From an uncultured Ruminococcus sp. (GTDB taxonomy: Bacteria; Bacillota; Clostridia; Lachnospirales; Lachnospiraceae), in contig CAKRLG010000021.1 in the NCBI GenBank assembly GCA_934359255.1, forward strand, positions 1 to 41,492: DNA of 41,492 bases, given 5' to 3'. The stretch's first letter is position 1. Every line of letters begins with the position of its first letter. The notes beneath the pieces are model-generated. The model was not told the DNA's origin and did not search any database. It saw only the letters and a program-made list of their open reading frames with translations. Positions 31,262-39,141 of the stretch are shown here, one piece after another. Made by a program: the position numbers and the translations under genes.

Positions 31262-32778
31262 TTCAAGAGAGTATTGTAAAACTGGTACAGTATGGACTGG
31301 CAACCGGTCTGGTAGAAAAGGAAGACAAGCGTTATACTACGAATAAAATTCTGGAATTACTGCAGATGGATGCAATCGATGAAGAATATGTAAAACAGAT
31401 TCTGGAGTCTGACGGAGCAGATCAGAGCGTAGTAGGTGAACTGGAAAGCATTCTGGGAGATATTTGTGACTATGCATATGAACATGGTCTGATGGAAGAA
31501 AACAGTGTAGGTTACCGTGACCTGTTTGACACAAAAGTTATGAGCCTTCTGGTAGACCGCCCAAGCAATGTGATCCGTCGCTTCTGGGAATTATACAAAG
31601 AAGATCCGGTAAAGGCTACCGATGCACATTACAAATTCAGCCAGGACACCGATTATATCCGTCGTTACCGTATCGCAAAAGATATGAAATGGGTAGCACC
31701 GACAGAATACGGTGATCTGGACATTACCATCAACCTGTCCAAACCGGAAAAAGATCCGAAAGCCATCGCAGCAGCAAAACTGGCAAAACAGACCTCTTAT
31801 CCGAAATGTCTGCTTTGCATGGAAAATGAAGGCTACGCAGGAAGACTGAACCATCCGGCAAGACAGAACCACAGAATCATCCCGGTAACCATCAATAACA
31901 GTGAGTGGGGATTCCAGTATTCTCCATATGTATATTATAACGAGCACTGTATCGTATTTAATTCTCAGCATGTACCGATGAAGATCGAACGTGCGACCTT
32001 TGCGAAATTATTTGATTTTGTAAAACAGTTCCCTCATTATTTTGTAGGTTCCAATGCAGACCTGCCGATCGTAGGCGGATCGATTCTGAGCCACGATCAT
32101 TTCCAGGGTGGACATTACGAATTCGCCATGGCGAAAGCACCGGTGGAAAAAGAAGTAGTGATCCCGGGATTCGAAGATGTCAAAGCAGGCATCGTAAAAT
32201 GGCCGATGTCCGTCATCCGTATAAGCGGTCCGGACACGGAGCGTCTGATCGAACTGGCAGACAAGATCCTGTTAAAGTGGAGAGGATACACTGACGAGGC
32301 AGCATTTATCTTCGCGGAAACCGACGGAGAACCACACAATACCATCACCCCGATCGCAAGAAAACGTGGTGATATGTATGAGATGGATCTGGTTCTGAGG
32401 AATAATATTACGACCGAAGAACATCCGCTGGGTGTTTATCATCCGCATGCGGAACTGCACCATATCAAGAAAGAAAACATCGGTCTGATCGAAGTTATGG
32501 GTCTGGCAGTGCTTCCGGCACGTCTGAAAGGTGAACTTGAAGGTCTGTGCAAAGCTATTGTGGCAGGCGAAGATCTGAGAAAAGACGAAGTTCTGGAAAA
32601 ACATGCCGACTGGGTAGATGAACTGAAAGAAAAATATACTTTCACAGCAGAAAATGTGGAAGAGATCCTGAAAAAAGAGATCGGTATCGTGTTCAAGAAG
32701 GTACTGGAGCATGCAGGTGTGTACAAATGCACAGAAGAAGGCAGAACTGCATTCATGAGATTTATTGACAGTCTGTAA
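31258..32778 (+). CDS. galT: UDP-glucose-hexose-1-phosphate uridylyltransferase, class 2 (Firmicute type)
   Basis: A 506-residue cytoplasmic Leloir-pathway enzyme that transfers UMP between UDP-glucose and galactose-1-phosphate. It is of the long class 2 type found in Firmicutes. Family features are CLLCMENEGYAGRLNHPARQNHR (in parts around 182-204), VYYNEHCIVFNSQHVPM, the active-site region SHDHFQGGHYEFAM (near 280) and GVYHPHAELHHIKKENIGLIEVMGLA. Its ATG overlaps the GH42 stop codon by 4 bp. A strong terminator follows, so galK and galE, the other steps of the pathway, are encoded elsewhere. Confidence 0.95.
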   Translation: MIQESIVKLVQYGLATGLVEKEDKRYTTNKILELLQMDAIDEEYVKQILESDGADQSVVGELESILGDICDYAYEHGLMEENSVGYRDLFDTKVMSLLVDRPSNVIRRFWELYKEDPVKATDAHYKFSQDTDYIRRYRIAKDMKWVAPTEYGDLDITINLSKPEKDPKAIAAAKLAKQTSYPKCLLCMENEGYAGRLNHPARQNHRIIPVTINNSEWGFQYSPYVYYNEHCIVFNSQHVPMKIERATFAKLFDFVKQFPHYFVGSNADLPIVGGSILSHDHFQGGHYEFAMAKAPVEKEVVIPGFEDVKAGIVKWPMSVIRISGPDTERLIELADKILLKWRGYTDEAAFIFAETDGEPHNTITPIARKRGDMYEMDLVLRNNITTEEHPLGVYHPHAELHHIKKENIGLIEVMGLAVLPARLKGELEGLCKAIVAGEDLRKDEVLEKHADWVDELKEKYTFTAENVEEILKKEIGIVFKKVLEHAGVYKCTEEGRTAFMRFIDSL

Positions 32779-32827
32779 AAGAAAATAATGATTTTTATAT
32801 AATACTTTGGTAAAGTGTTATAAAAAT

Positions 32828-32863
32828 AAAGAGCCGGGTTGACAACAGCAATCCGGCTCTTTA
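32828..32863 (+). terminator. Terminator after galT
   Basis: AAAGAGCCGG pairs perfectly with CCGGCTCTTT (32853-32862). It closes the beta-galactoside locus. Confidence 0.85.
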
Positions 32864-32889
32864 TAATAAAACCAATTAACGAAACTACA

Positions 32890-33070
32890 TATCGAGCCAA
32901 TAGAAGGTTGCAGGAAAGCAGGCGAAAGCCCGCCGAAGGAATAATACTCTCAGGTGTCCGTGAAAAACGGACGGGACTGTAACCGGATGGCCCTCTGGAG
33001 AATCCCAAAGATGGGTGCCGAAGGTGAAAGCAGATCTGTGATCTGCGAATCTCTCAGGCAAAAGGACAGT
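32890..33070 (+). ncRNA. Tandem glycine riboswitch
   Basis: Two glycine aptamers in series. The first has GCCGAAGGA (32932-32940) and CTCTCAGG (32947-32954) with a GTCCGT/ACGGAC hairpin between repeats. The second has GCCGAAGG (33017-33024), a long GCAGATC/GATCTGC hairpin and the signature TCTCTCAGGCAAAAGGACAG (33050-33069). This architecture and the downstream alanine/glycine symporter gene agree. Glycine binding would adjust expression of the transporter. Confidence 0.93.
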
Positions 33071-33077
33071 GTGAAAG

Positions 33078-33119
33078 ATACAAAAAAGAAAAGCGGCATG
33101 TCGCAGTTATTTTTTGTAT
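33078..33119 (+). terminator. Hairpin just after the glycine riboswitch
   Basis: ATACAAAAAA pairs with TTTTTTGTAT, with an inner GCG/CGC stem. The T-run ends it. It may be part of the riboswitch expression platform. Confidence 0.5.
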
Positions 33120-33138
33120 TTCGAGTAGATAATGAATA

Positions 33139-33177
33139 ACAATTCTGAATAGAACCTGCAAAGGCGCAGAACAGTTA
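33139..33177. repeat. Degenerate relic related to the 142-bp repeat ends
   Basis: ATAACAATTCTG at the left and CAGAACAGTTAT at the right are inverted, and the middle AACCTGCAAAGGCGCAGAAC resembles the right end of the full elements. The match is imperfect. Confidence 0.35.
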
Positions 33178-33187
33178 TGGAAGTATC

Positions 33188-33219
33188 AGGTCCCGGGGAT
33201 TTCCCCGGGACCTCTTTTG
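33188..33219 (+). terminator. Strong terminator between the glycine riboswitch and the symporter gene
   Basis: AGGTCCCGGGG, ATTT, CCCCGGGACCT, then CTTTTGTTTT: an 11-bp perfect stem about 115 bp before the start codon. Any transcript from the riboswitch must pass it. A TTTACAGGAAA/TTTCCTGTAAA hairpin follows at 33220-33246. Confidence 0.8.
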
Positions 33220-33332
33220 TTTTACAGGAAATTGCTTTCCTGTAAAGCAAAAAACGCTCCGCGAGGATGCGCCCCGGCGCGTTCTTTGATATTGGCTTGA
33301 AACGTAAGAAAAAGTGAGGGAGAAGAAAAAAC

Positions 33333-34685
33333 ATGGAATTTGTTACAAAAGTAGTTGAGTGTGTCAATACGTTTCTGTGGGATTATGCGCTGCTGATCCT
33401 GCTTCTGGGAGCCGGTATCATTTACTCGTTCAGCCTGAAATTTATTCAGGTACGAAAGTTTGGTGCCGGAATGAAAGCATTGTTTGGTAATTTTTCACTG
33501 CATGGCGGGAAAGGCGAAAATGGTCTCAGCTCCTTTCAGGCTCTGACAACAGCGATTGCCGCCCAGGTAGGAACCGGTAATATCGCCGGTGCAGCAACCG
33601 CGATTGCATCCGGAGGCCCGGGTTCCATCTTCTGGATGTGGGTCAGTGCATTCTTCGGAATGGCTACCATCTATGCGGAAGCTGTTATGGCACAGCACAC
33701 GAGAAAACTGGAAAACGGACATTATGTAGGAGGCCCGGTATATTATATAAAATACGTATTCAAGGGCAGATTTGGAAAATTCCTGGCAGGTTTCTTTTCT
33801 GTAGCTATCATCCTGGCACTGGGATTTATGGGAAATATGGTACAGTCCAACTCTATCGGCGCAGCATTTAACAATGCATTCCATGTACCGAAACTGGCAG
33901 TGGGAATCTGTGTGGCAGTGATTGCCGGTATTATCTTCATCGGCGGTATCAAGAGAATCGCAAGTTTTACAGAAAAGATTGTTCCGATCATGGCATTGTT
34001 ATATATTATCGGATGTCTTGTGATCCTGGTGATGCATCTTCCGGGAGTTGGAACTGCATTCAAAGATATTTTTGTGGGTGCTTTTGCACCACAGGCAATC
34101 GCAGGCGGTGCGCTTGGTGTAACGGTTCAGAAAGCGATGCGTTTTGGAGTTGCAAGAGGACTTTTCTCCAACGAAGCAGGTATGGGTTCCACACCACATG
34201 CTCATGCAACCGCAGAGGTTAAGGATCCGTGTGATCAGGGAATCATCGCAATGATGGGTGTATTTATCGATACCTTTATCATCCTGACACTGACTGCTCT
34301 GGTAATCCTGTCCACTGGCGTACTCGGCAATGGACAGACCGGTTCCGAACTGGCACAGAGTGCATTCAACGTAGGATTCGGTAACTTTGGAAATATCTTT
34401 ATTGCATTGTGTATGCTGTTCTTTGCCTTTACGACAATTGTCGGATGGTATTATTTCGGTGAAGTGAATGTTCGTCATTTGTTCGGAAATGGTGTAGTAA
34501 AAGTTTATGCGGTGATCGTTGTGATCTGTGTAATCATCGGATCCACATTGAAAGTAGATCTGGTATGGGATATGGCAGATATGTTCAATGGCTTAATGGT
34601 GCTTCCAAACCTGATTGCACTTCTTGGATGTCTGGCGATCGTTCGCAAATTGACGAAAAAGAGTGAAGAAAATAAAGAAAAATAA
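33333..34685 (+). CDS. Alanine/glycine:cation symporter (AGCS family)
   Basis: A 450-residue membrane protein of the AGCS family that imports alanine or glycine with Na+ or H+. Signature blocks are SSFQALTTAIAAQVGTGNIAG (in parts from about residue 66), GPGSIFWMWVSAFFGMATIYAEAVMAQ, GGPVYYI, and RGLFSNEAGMGSTPHAHATA, which is the most conserved stretch of the family. Ten or eleven helices are expected. GTGAGGGAG lies upstream of the ATG. The tandem glycine riboswitch in its leader argues that glycine is the main substrate or the signal. A terminator follows. Confidence 0.93.
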   Translation: MEFVTKVVECVNTFLWDYALLILLLGAGIIYSFSLKFIQVRKFGAGMKALFGNFSLHGGKGENGLSSFQALTTAIAAQVGTGNIAGAATAIASGGPGSIFWMWVSAFFGMATIYAEAVMAQHTRKLENGHYVGGPVYYIKYVFKGRFGKFLAGFFSVAIILALGFMGNMVQSNSIGAAFNNAFHVPKLAVGICVAVIAGIIFIGGIKRIASFTEKIVPIMALLYIIGCLVILVMHLPGVGTAFKDIFVGAFAPQAIAGGALGVTVQKAMRFGVARGLFSNEAGMGSTPHAHATAEVKDPCDQGIIAMMGVFIDTFIILTLTALVILSTGVLGNGQTGSELAQSAFNVGFGNFGNIFIALCMLFFAFTTIVGWYYFGEVNVRHLFGNGVVKVYAVIVVICVIIGSTLKVDLVWDMADMFNGLMVLPNLIALLGCLAIVRKLTKKSEENKEK

Positions 34686-34704
34686 TAGAATATACACAAA
34701 GACA

Positions 34705-34747
34705 GAAAAATCCGCTTTGGGGAAAGAGCCCAAAGTGGATTTTTTTA
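34705..34747 (+). terminator. Terminator after the symporter gene
   Basis: AAAAATCCGCTTTGGG pairs with GCCCAAAGTGGATTTTT, with a long T-run. Confidence 0.88.
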
Positions 34748-35135
34748 AAATTGGTTAAATTGTGCTTGATTTTTATAAAACAATGGTATAATATATAAAC
34801 ATGACGAAACAACATTTAAACAATACGTTAAAAATCACCAGAAACAATGAGAAAAAGTGAAAAAGTATTGTGCGAAATGTTCACGACAGTGGGGTAGCAA
34901 ACTATATAATGTCGTGGCAAAAACATACAATTCCGTAGTTATTATGACGAAACACAAAGTTGAGAAAAATTGTGTGGGAATGTAGATTTTCGTTCGTGTT
35001 CATACGGTAGGCGCCAGCAGAGTTTTTTCTGAAAAAAGTAGTATGGGCAGAAGGAAAATTTATATAGAGGCAACGGAAGATTGACGAATAAGATGTTGTC
35101 TGAGTTATTTTCAAAACCTAAAGGGAGGGAAAAAG
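34748..35135 (+). promoter_or_regulatory. Long regulatory region of the oligopeptide-type ABC operon
   Basis: A 388-bp gap without a gene. TATAAT at 34787-34792 with TTGATT at 34766-34771 (15-bp spacer) is a likely promoter, which leaves a leader of about 340 nt. A second TATAAT (34905-34910) lies inside a CACGACA/TGTCGTG inverted repeat (34882-34888, 34910-34916). ATGACGAAACA occurs twice, at 34801 and 34944. I recognise no known riboswitch here. Confidence 0.45.
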
Positions 35136-37133
35136 ATGAAAAGAAAAATAGTTGCAGTTTTAACAGCAGCTACGCTCGCAACTGGTATGTTAGCCGGCTG
35201 TGGCGGCGGCGGAAGCGATTCTAGTTCCGGATCAACAGATACAAGCGGAACAGAAGCTTCAACAGATGACAGTTCAGGCGGAAGCGGAACAGCAGCATCT
35301 GAAGGTATTACTACAGAGGTAGGAACTCCTCGTTCCGAGACACTGATCGTTGAGTGTCAGTCCCCAACAGATGTACCTGGTCAGTTTAATAGCTACATGA
35401 CAGGTACCCAGATGGGATTCGGTATTCATCAGCTGATGAGTGCTCATCTGTGGGAAATGGATACCGCAAAGGGTGAACAGTGGGGCGAGATTGCTGATGG
35501 CATGCCTGAGTCCAATGATGATTTTACCGAGTGGACAGTAAAAGTTCGCCAGGGTATCAAATGGTCCGATGGTGAAGATGTAACAGCAGATGACGTTGTC
35601 TTCACTTTCAACATGATTAAAGAAAATGACGGAATCAATGCCAGCGCAGCAACAAACCTGTACATTGATTCAGTAGAAAAAGTAGATGATTACACAGTTC
35701 TGTTTAAGATGAAAGAATCATTCCCACGTTTCGTACAGAGATATGGTATCACTGTATGGGGAACTGATTATCGTATCGTTCCGGAACATATTTATTCAAA
35801 ACAGTCCGATGTTACTACATTCAAGGATGAAGATCCTGTAGTAGCAGGTCCTTATACCGTAAAAGATTACGATTCACTGGGTGACTGGGTACTGTATGAA
35901 CTGCGTGATGACTGGCAGGACAGCACACTTGGTGTTGCAGGATCCACTCAGTATGACTACGCAGAAGGAGCTACACCTCCGAAATACGTATGGTTCCGTA
36001 CATTCGCAGACTCTACCACAAAACAGATGGCTATGATCAACAACGAAGTTGACCTGCTGTGTGAAGTAACACTGGAAGAGTTTGAAACCATGAAAGCTTC
36101 TAACGACAATATCAACTGCTGGTACAACGATTTCCCATATGCAAACCCAGACGATCCGGGTGCAAAAGGAATTGTATTCTCACACGGCCAGGGCGCACCG
36201 TATGACAATGCAGACTTCCGTTGGGGTATCTGCTTAGCACTTAATATTGATGAGATCTCCATGAACACGTTCTCCGGAGCAGGACGTGCGGCTCCGATCC
36301 CGTTAATGAACAATACACAGTTCCTGCAGGAAACCTACACAATCCCAATGCAGGATTGGCTGGAAAACTTCGAACTGGATCTTGGCGATGGAACAACCTT
36401 CAAACCTTATGATACCGGTTATGCAAAACGTATGGCTGATTCTCTGGGCATCGAAGGAACAGATGAAGAACTGACTACCATGTTTGGTGCAGGCTGGTGG
36501 AAACATGATGAAGAAGCAGCTACAAAACTGCTTGAAAAAGCCGGTCTGGAAAAAGTAAACGGTGTATGGAATTATGAAGGCAAACCTTTCACCTTTGAAA
36601 TGAGCTACCTGGCTGATACTGAATTCCAGGAAGCACGTGGTGTACAGGCAGCTTACAACCAGCTGACCAAATTTGGTTTCCAGTGTACAATTGCTTCTAA
36701 ATCTTCCGCAACATGGGATGTAGACGGTGGAAAGGGTAACTTCCAGATCGCTGGTTACTGGCCATCCGGTGGTATCCTGAAAGACTTCTACTCTGCAATC
36801 AGCGGATTTGACGGTGATCTGATCAAACCTCTGGGCGAAACCGGTTCTGGTCAGGGACTTCGTTGGAATAACGAAAAAGTTACAGAGATACTTCACGAAC
36901 TTGCTAATACTGATCCGGAAAGTGATAGATCTTACGAACTGCATACTGAATTCCTTAAGGAATGTGTAACAGATATGCCGGAAATCAACTTCCTCTCTGG
37001 TACAAAATTCGTTCCGACCAACTCAACTTATTGGGAAGGTTATCCGAATGCGGACAACCCGTACAATGGTCCATGGTGGTGGTGGAGCTGCTTCAAATAC
37101 ATGCTTCCAAACATCACTCCTACACAGGCTTAA
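35136..37133 (+). CDS. Oligopeptide/dipeptide-type ABC transporter substrate-binding lipoprotein (family 5)
   Basis: A 665-residue extracellular lipoprotein of the family 5 binding proteins. The signal peptide ends in lipobox LAGC (Cys22). A ~40-residue Gly/Ser/Thr linker follows. ADGMPESNDDFTEWTVKVRQ and IKWSDGEDVTADDVVFTFNMI are the classic family blocks. At 665 residues it is longer than typical peptide binders (about 530-550), and the C-terminal half is rich in Trp (a WWWWS run near the end). Such members sometimes bind oligosaccharides instead of peptides. The ATG has GGGAGG upstream. It heads the transporter operon; the ligand is open. Confidence 0.88.
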   Translation: MKRKIVAVLTAATLATGMLAGCGGGGSDSSSGSTDTSGTEASTDDSSGGSGTAASEGITTEVGTPRSETLIVECQSPTDVPGQFNSYMTGTQMGFGIHQLMSAHLWEMDTAKGEQWGEIADGMPESNDDFTEWTVKVRQGIKWSDGEDVTADDVVFTFNMIKENDGINASAATNLYIDSVEKVDDYTVLFKMKESFPRFVQRYGITVWGTDYRIVPEHIYSKQSDVTTFKDEDPVVAGPYTVKDYDSLGDWVLYELRDDWQDSTLGVAGSTQYDYAEGATPPKYVWFRTFADSTTKQMAMINNEVDLLCEVTLEEFETMKASNDNINCWYNDFPYANPDDPGAKGIVFSHGQGAPYDNADFRWGICLALNIDEISMNTFSGAGRAAPIPLMNNTQFLQETYTIPMQDWLENFELDLGDGTTFKPYDTGYAKRMADSLGIEGTDEELTTMFGAGWWKHDEEAATKLLEKAGLEKVNGVWNYEGKPFTFEMSYLADTEFQEARGVQAAYNQLTKFGFQCTIASKSSATWDVDGGKGNFQIAGYWPSGGILKDFYSAISGFDGDLIKPLGETGSGQGLRWNNEKVTEILHELANTDPESDRSYELHTEFLKECVTDMPEINFLSGTKFVPTNSTYWEGYPNADNPYNGPWWWWSCFKYMLPNITPTQA

Positions 37134-37209
37134 TCCTTTAAGTCTTTAGGAACAGTAATAAAATGATGAAAACAGCAAAAACTGACAGAGTTATTTGCTG
37201 AAATATCAG

Positions 37210-37252
37210 AAGGGACGGAGTTGTAAGAAAAACTTACGATCCGTCCCTTTTG
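37210..37252 (+). terminator. Attenuating hairpin between the family 5 binding protein and its permeases
   Basis: AAGGGACGGA pairs with TCCGTCCCTT (37240-37249), with an inner GTAAG/CTTAC, followed by TTGTG. It is expected to lower permease and ATPase expression relative to the binding protein. Confidence 0.75.
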
Positions 37253-37282
37253 TGTAGAAATAGTAGTAAAGGAGTGCTGTGT

Positions 37283-38281
37283 ATGAAATTTAAAAAATTC
37301 TTTCTGCAGCGAGTGCTTGCATGGGCGCTGACTATCCTGATCGGTGTTACCTTTATCTTCTTCATTCCACGTATGTTTCCGTCAGATCCTGTTGAAAACA
37401 TGATCGCACAGATTCAGTCACGTTCCGGTAACATGGATCCCACCGAGATGGAAGCCCTTCGTAGCAGCCTGCGTGTGCAGTTTGGACTTGATGGCTCGCT
37501 GCTGCAACAGTATGGTTATTTCCTGTGGCATGGTCTGCTGCATTTTGACTTTGGCCCGTCACTGATGAGTTATCCGGAACCGGTAGGAAAGATCATTGGA
37601 CGATATCTGCCATATACGTTGATGCTCTGTCTGACATCCACGTTTATCGCATGGATCGTTGGTAACCTGATCGGTCTTCTGGCAGGATTTCGGAAAAATA
37701 AAACTTCATCCAAGATTCTGGAAGCAATTGCAATCTTTATCTACCCGATTCCTTACTTCCTGGTAGCGTTGATTTTACAGATCGTATTTGCATTTATATT
37801 AAAATGGTTCCCGTTGCAGGCAGTTATCAATACTAAAGGTGGATTTGGTCCTTGGATCGCTTCTGTGGTCAAGGCTTCTATCCTTCCGGGAATCTCACTG
37901 CTGTTACTTGGTACCGGATGGTGGATCATCTCCATGAAATCTCTGGCGAGCACCACAGCAGAAGAAGATTATGTACGTTATGCCCGTTTCCGTGGACTTT
38001 CCGAGTTCGCTATCGGCAAAAACTATGTAATGCGTAACTCCATTCTGACCCAGATCACAGCACTGGCAATGAGCCTTGGTGGTGTCTTCGGTGGTTCCAT
38101 CATGACCGAGATTATTTTCGGATACCCTGGAGTAGGTTCTCTGATTCAGGCCGCGATCCTGCAGTCGGATTATAATATGATCCTTGGCTGTATTACGATT
38201 TCCATCGTAGCGATTGCTTCAGCAACTTTGATTGTGGACCTGATCTACCCGTTCATCGATCCGCGAATCCGGTACGGCTGA
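37283..38281 (+). CDS. ABC transporter permease (DppB/OppB type)
   Basis: A 332-residue membrane subunit. The N-terminal FFLQRVLAWALTILIGVTFIFF is the typical first helix, followed by an extracytoplasmic loop with PSDPVENMIAQ. The inner-membrane domain carries the EAA-like loop EEDYVRYARFRGLSEFAIGKNYVMRNS (in parts around 240-266). I choose the ATG at 37283, which has AAAGGAG 8 bases upstream; the open frame begins earlier. It is followed after 18 bp by the partner permease. Confidence 0.9.
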   Translation: MKFKKFFLQRVLAWALTILIGVTFIFFIPRMFPSDPVENMIAQIQSRSGNMDPTEMEALRSSLRVQFGLDGSLLQQYGYFLWHGLLHFDFGPSLMSYPEPVGKIIGRYLPYTLMLCLTSTFIAWIVGNLIGLLAGFRKNKTSSKILEAIAIFIYPIPYFLVALILQIVFAFILKWFPLQAVINTKGGFGPWIASVVKASILPGISLLLLGTGWWIISMKSLASTTAEEDYVRYARFRGLSEFAIGKNYVMRNSILTQITALAMSLGGVFGGSIMTEIIFGYPGVGSLIQAAILQSDYNMILGCITISIVAIASATLIVDLIYPFIDPRIRYG

Positions 38282-38299
38282 TAAGAGGGAGGGACAGAC

Positions 38300-39136
38300 A
38301 TGAAGAAATTTTGGAAAACAGCCAATTTTCGTTTAAAAGCAGGCTTGATTTCTACTTGCTTTTTCCTGATCATTGGATTCGTAGTATATTTTATCCCACA
38401 TACAAATCCGTTTACCTATAATACATACCCGAATAATCTGGGAGTTTCTGCTGAACATTGGCTTGGAACTACCAGTATGGGACAGGATATTGTATGGCTG
38501 CTGATCGAAGCCATTCACAATTCTCTGATGATTGGTCTGATCGTAGCTACTATTGGTACTGTTGTGGGTGTTCTGGTTGGTCTGCTTGCAGGTTTTGCAG
38601 GCGGCGCGTTGGACAGAGTGCTGATGATTATCACGGATACTTTCGTAGTAATCCCGTCTCTGCCGATTCTGATCATGATGACTTCCCTGATGAAAGGAAG
38701 TTCTACTGTAATTGTTATGGCTCTTGTTCTTGCGATGTTCGCCTGGGCATGGCCAAGCCGTCAGATCCGTTCTATGGCTCTGACAATCAAGGAACGTGAC
38801 TTTATTCACACAGCACGTTTTTCAGGTGAAAGTACCTTACAGATCGTTGTAACGGAGATTCTTCCGTTCGCACTGTCCTGGTCACTTTCCAACTTTATGA
38901 ATGCAACACTGAGTGCAATTGGTTCAGAATCCAGTTTGGCCGTTCTGGGTCTGTCACCGGGAAACCTGGTTTCTCTCGGTAACATGATTCAGTGGGCAAG
39001 AGGATACAACGCTGTCCTGGCTAAGAGATGGCTCTGGATCGGTTCTCCGATTGTTGCAACTGTTATCTTATTTGTTGGCCTGTTCATGCTGATTACAGGT
39101 TACAACGATTATCAGGCTAAGAAGAGAGGCAGGTGA
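38300..39136 (+). CDS. ABC transporter permease (DppC/OppC type)
   Basis: A 278-residue membrane subunit paired with the preceding one. NPFTYNTYPNNLGVSAEHWLGTTSMGQDI resembles the DppC block that ends in LGTDxxGRD, in parts from residue 36. The loop RDFIHTARFSGESTLQIVVTE (about 165-185) docks an ATPase. GAGGGAGGG lies upstream of the ATG. Its stop codon falls just before the next gene, with the ATPase ATG 6 bp downstream. Confidence 0.9.
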   Translation: MKKFWKTANFRLKAGLISTCFFLIIGFVVYFIPHTNPFTYNTYPNNLGVSAEHWLGTTSMGQDIVWLLIEAIHNSLMIGLIVATIGTVVGVLVGLLAGFAGGALDRVLMIITDTFVVIPSLPILIMMTSLMKGSSTVIVMALVLAMFAWAWPSRQIRSMALTIKERDFIHTARFSGESTLQIVVTEILPFALSWSLSNFMNATLSAIGSESSLAVLGLSPGNLVSLGNMIQWARGYNAVLAKRWLWIGSPIVATVILFVGLFMLITGYNDYQAKKRGR

Positions 39137-39141
39137 TAGAT

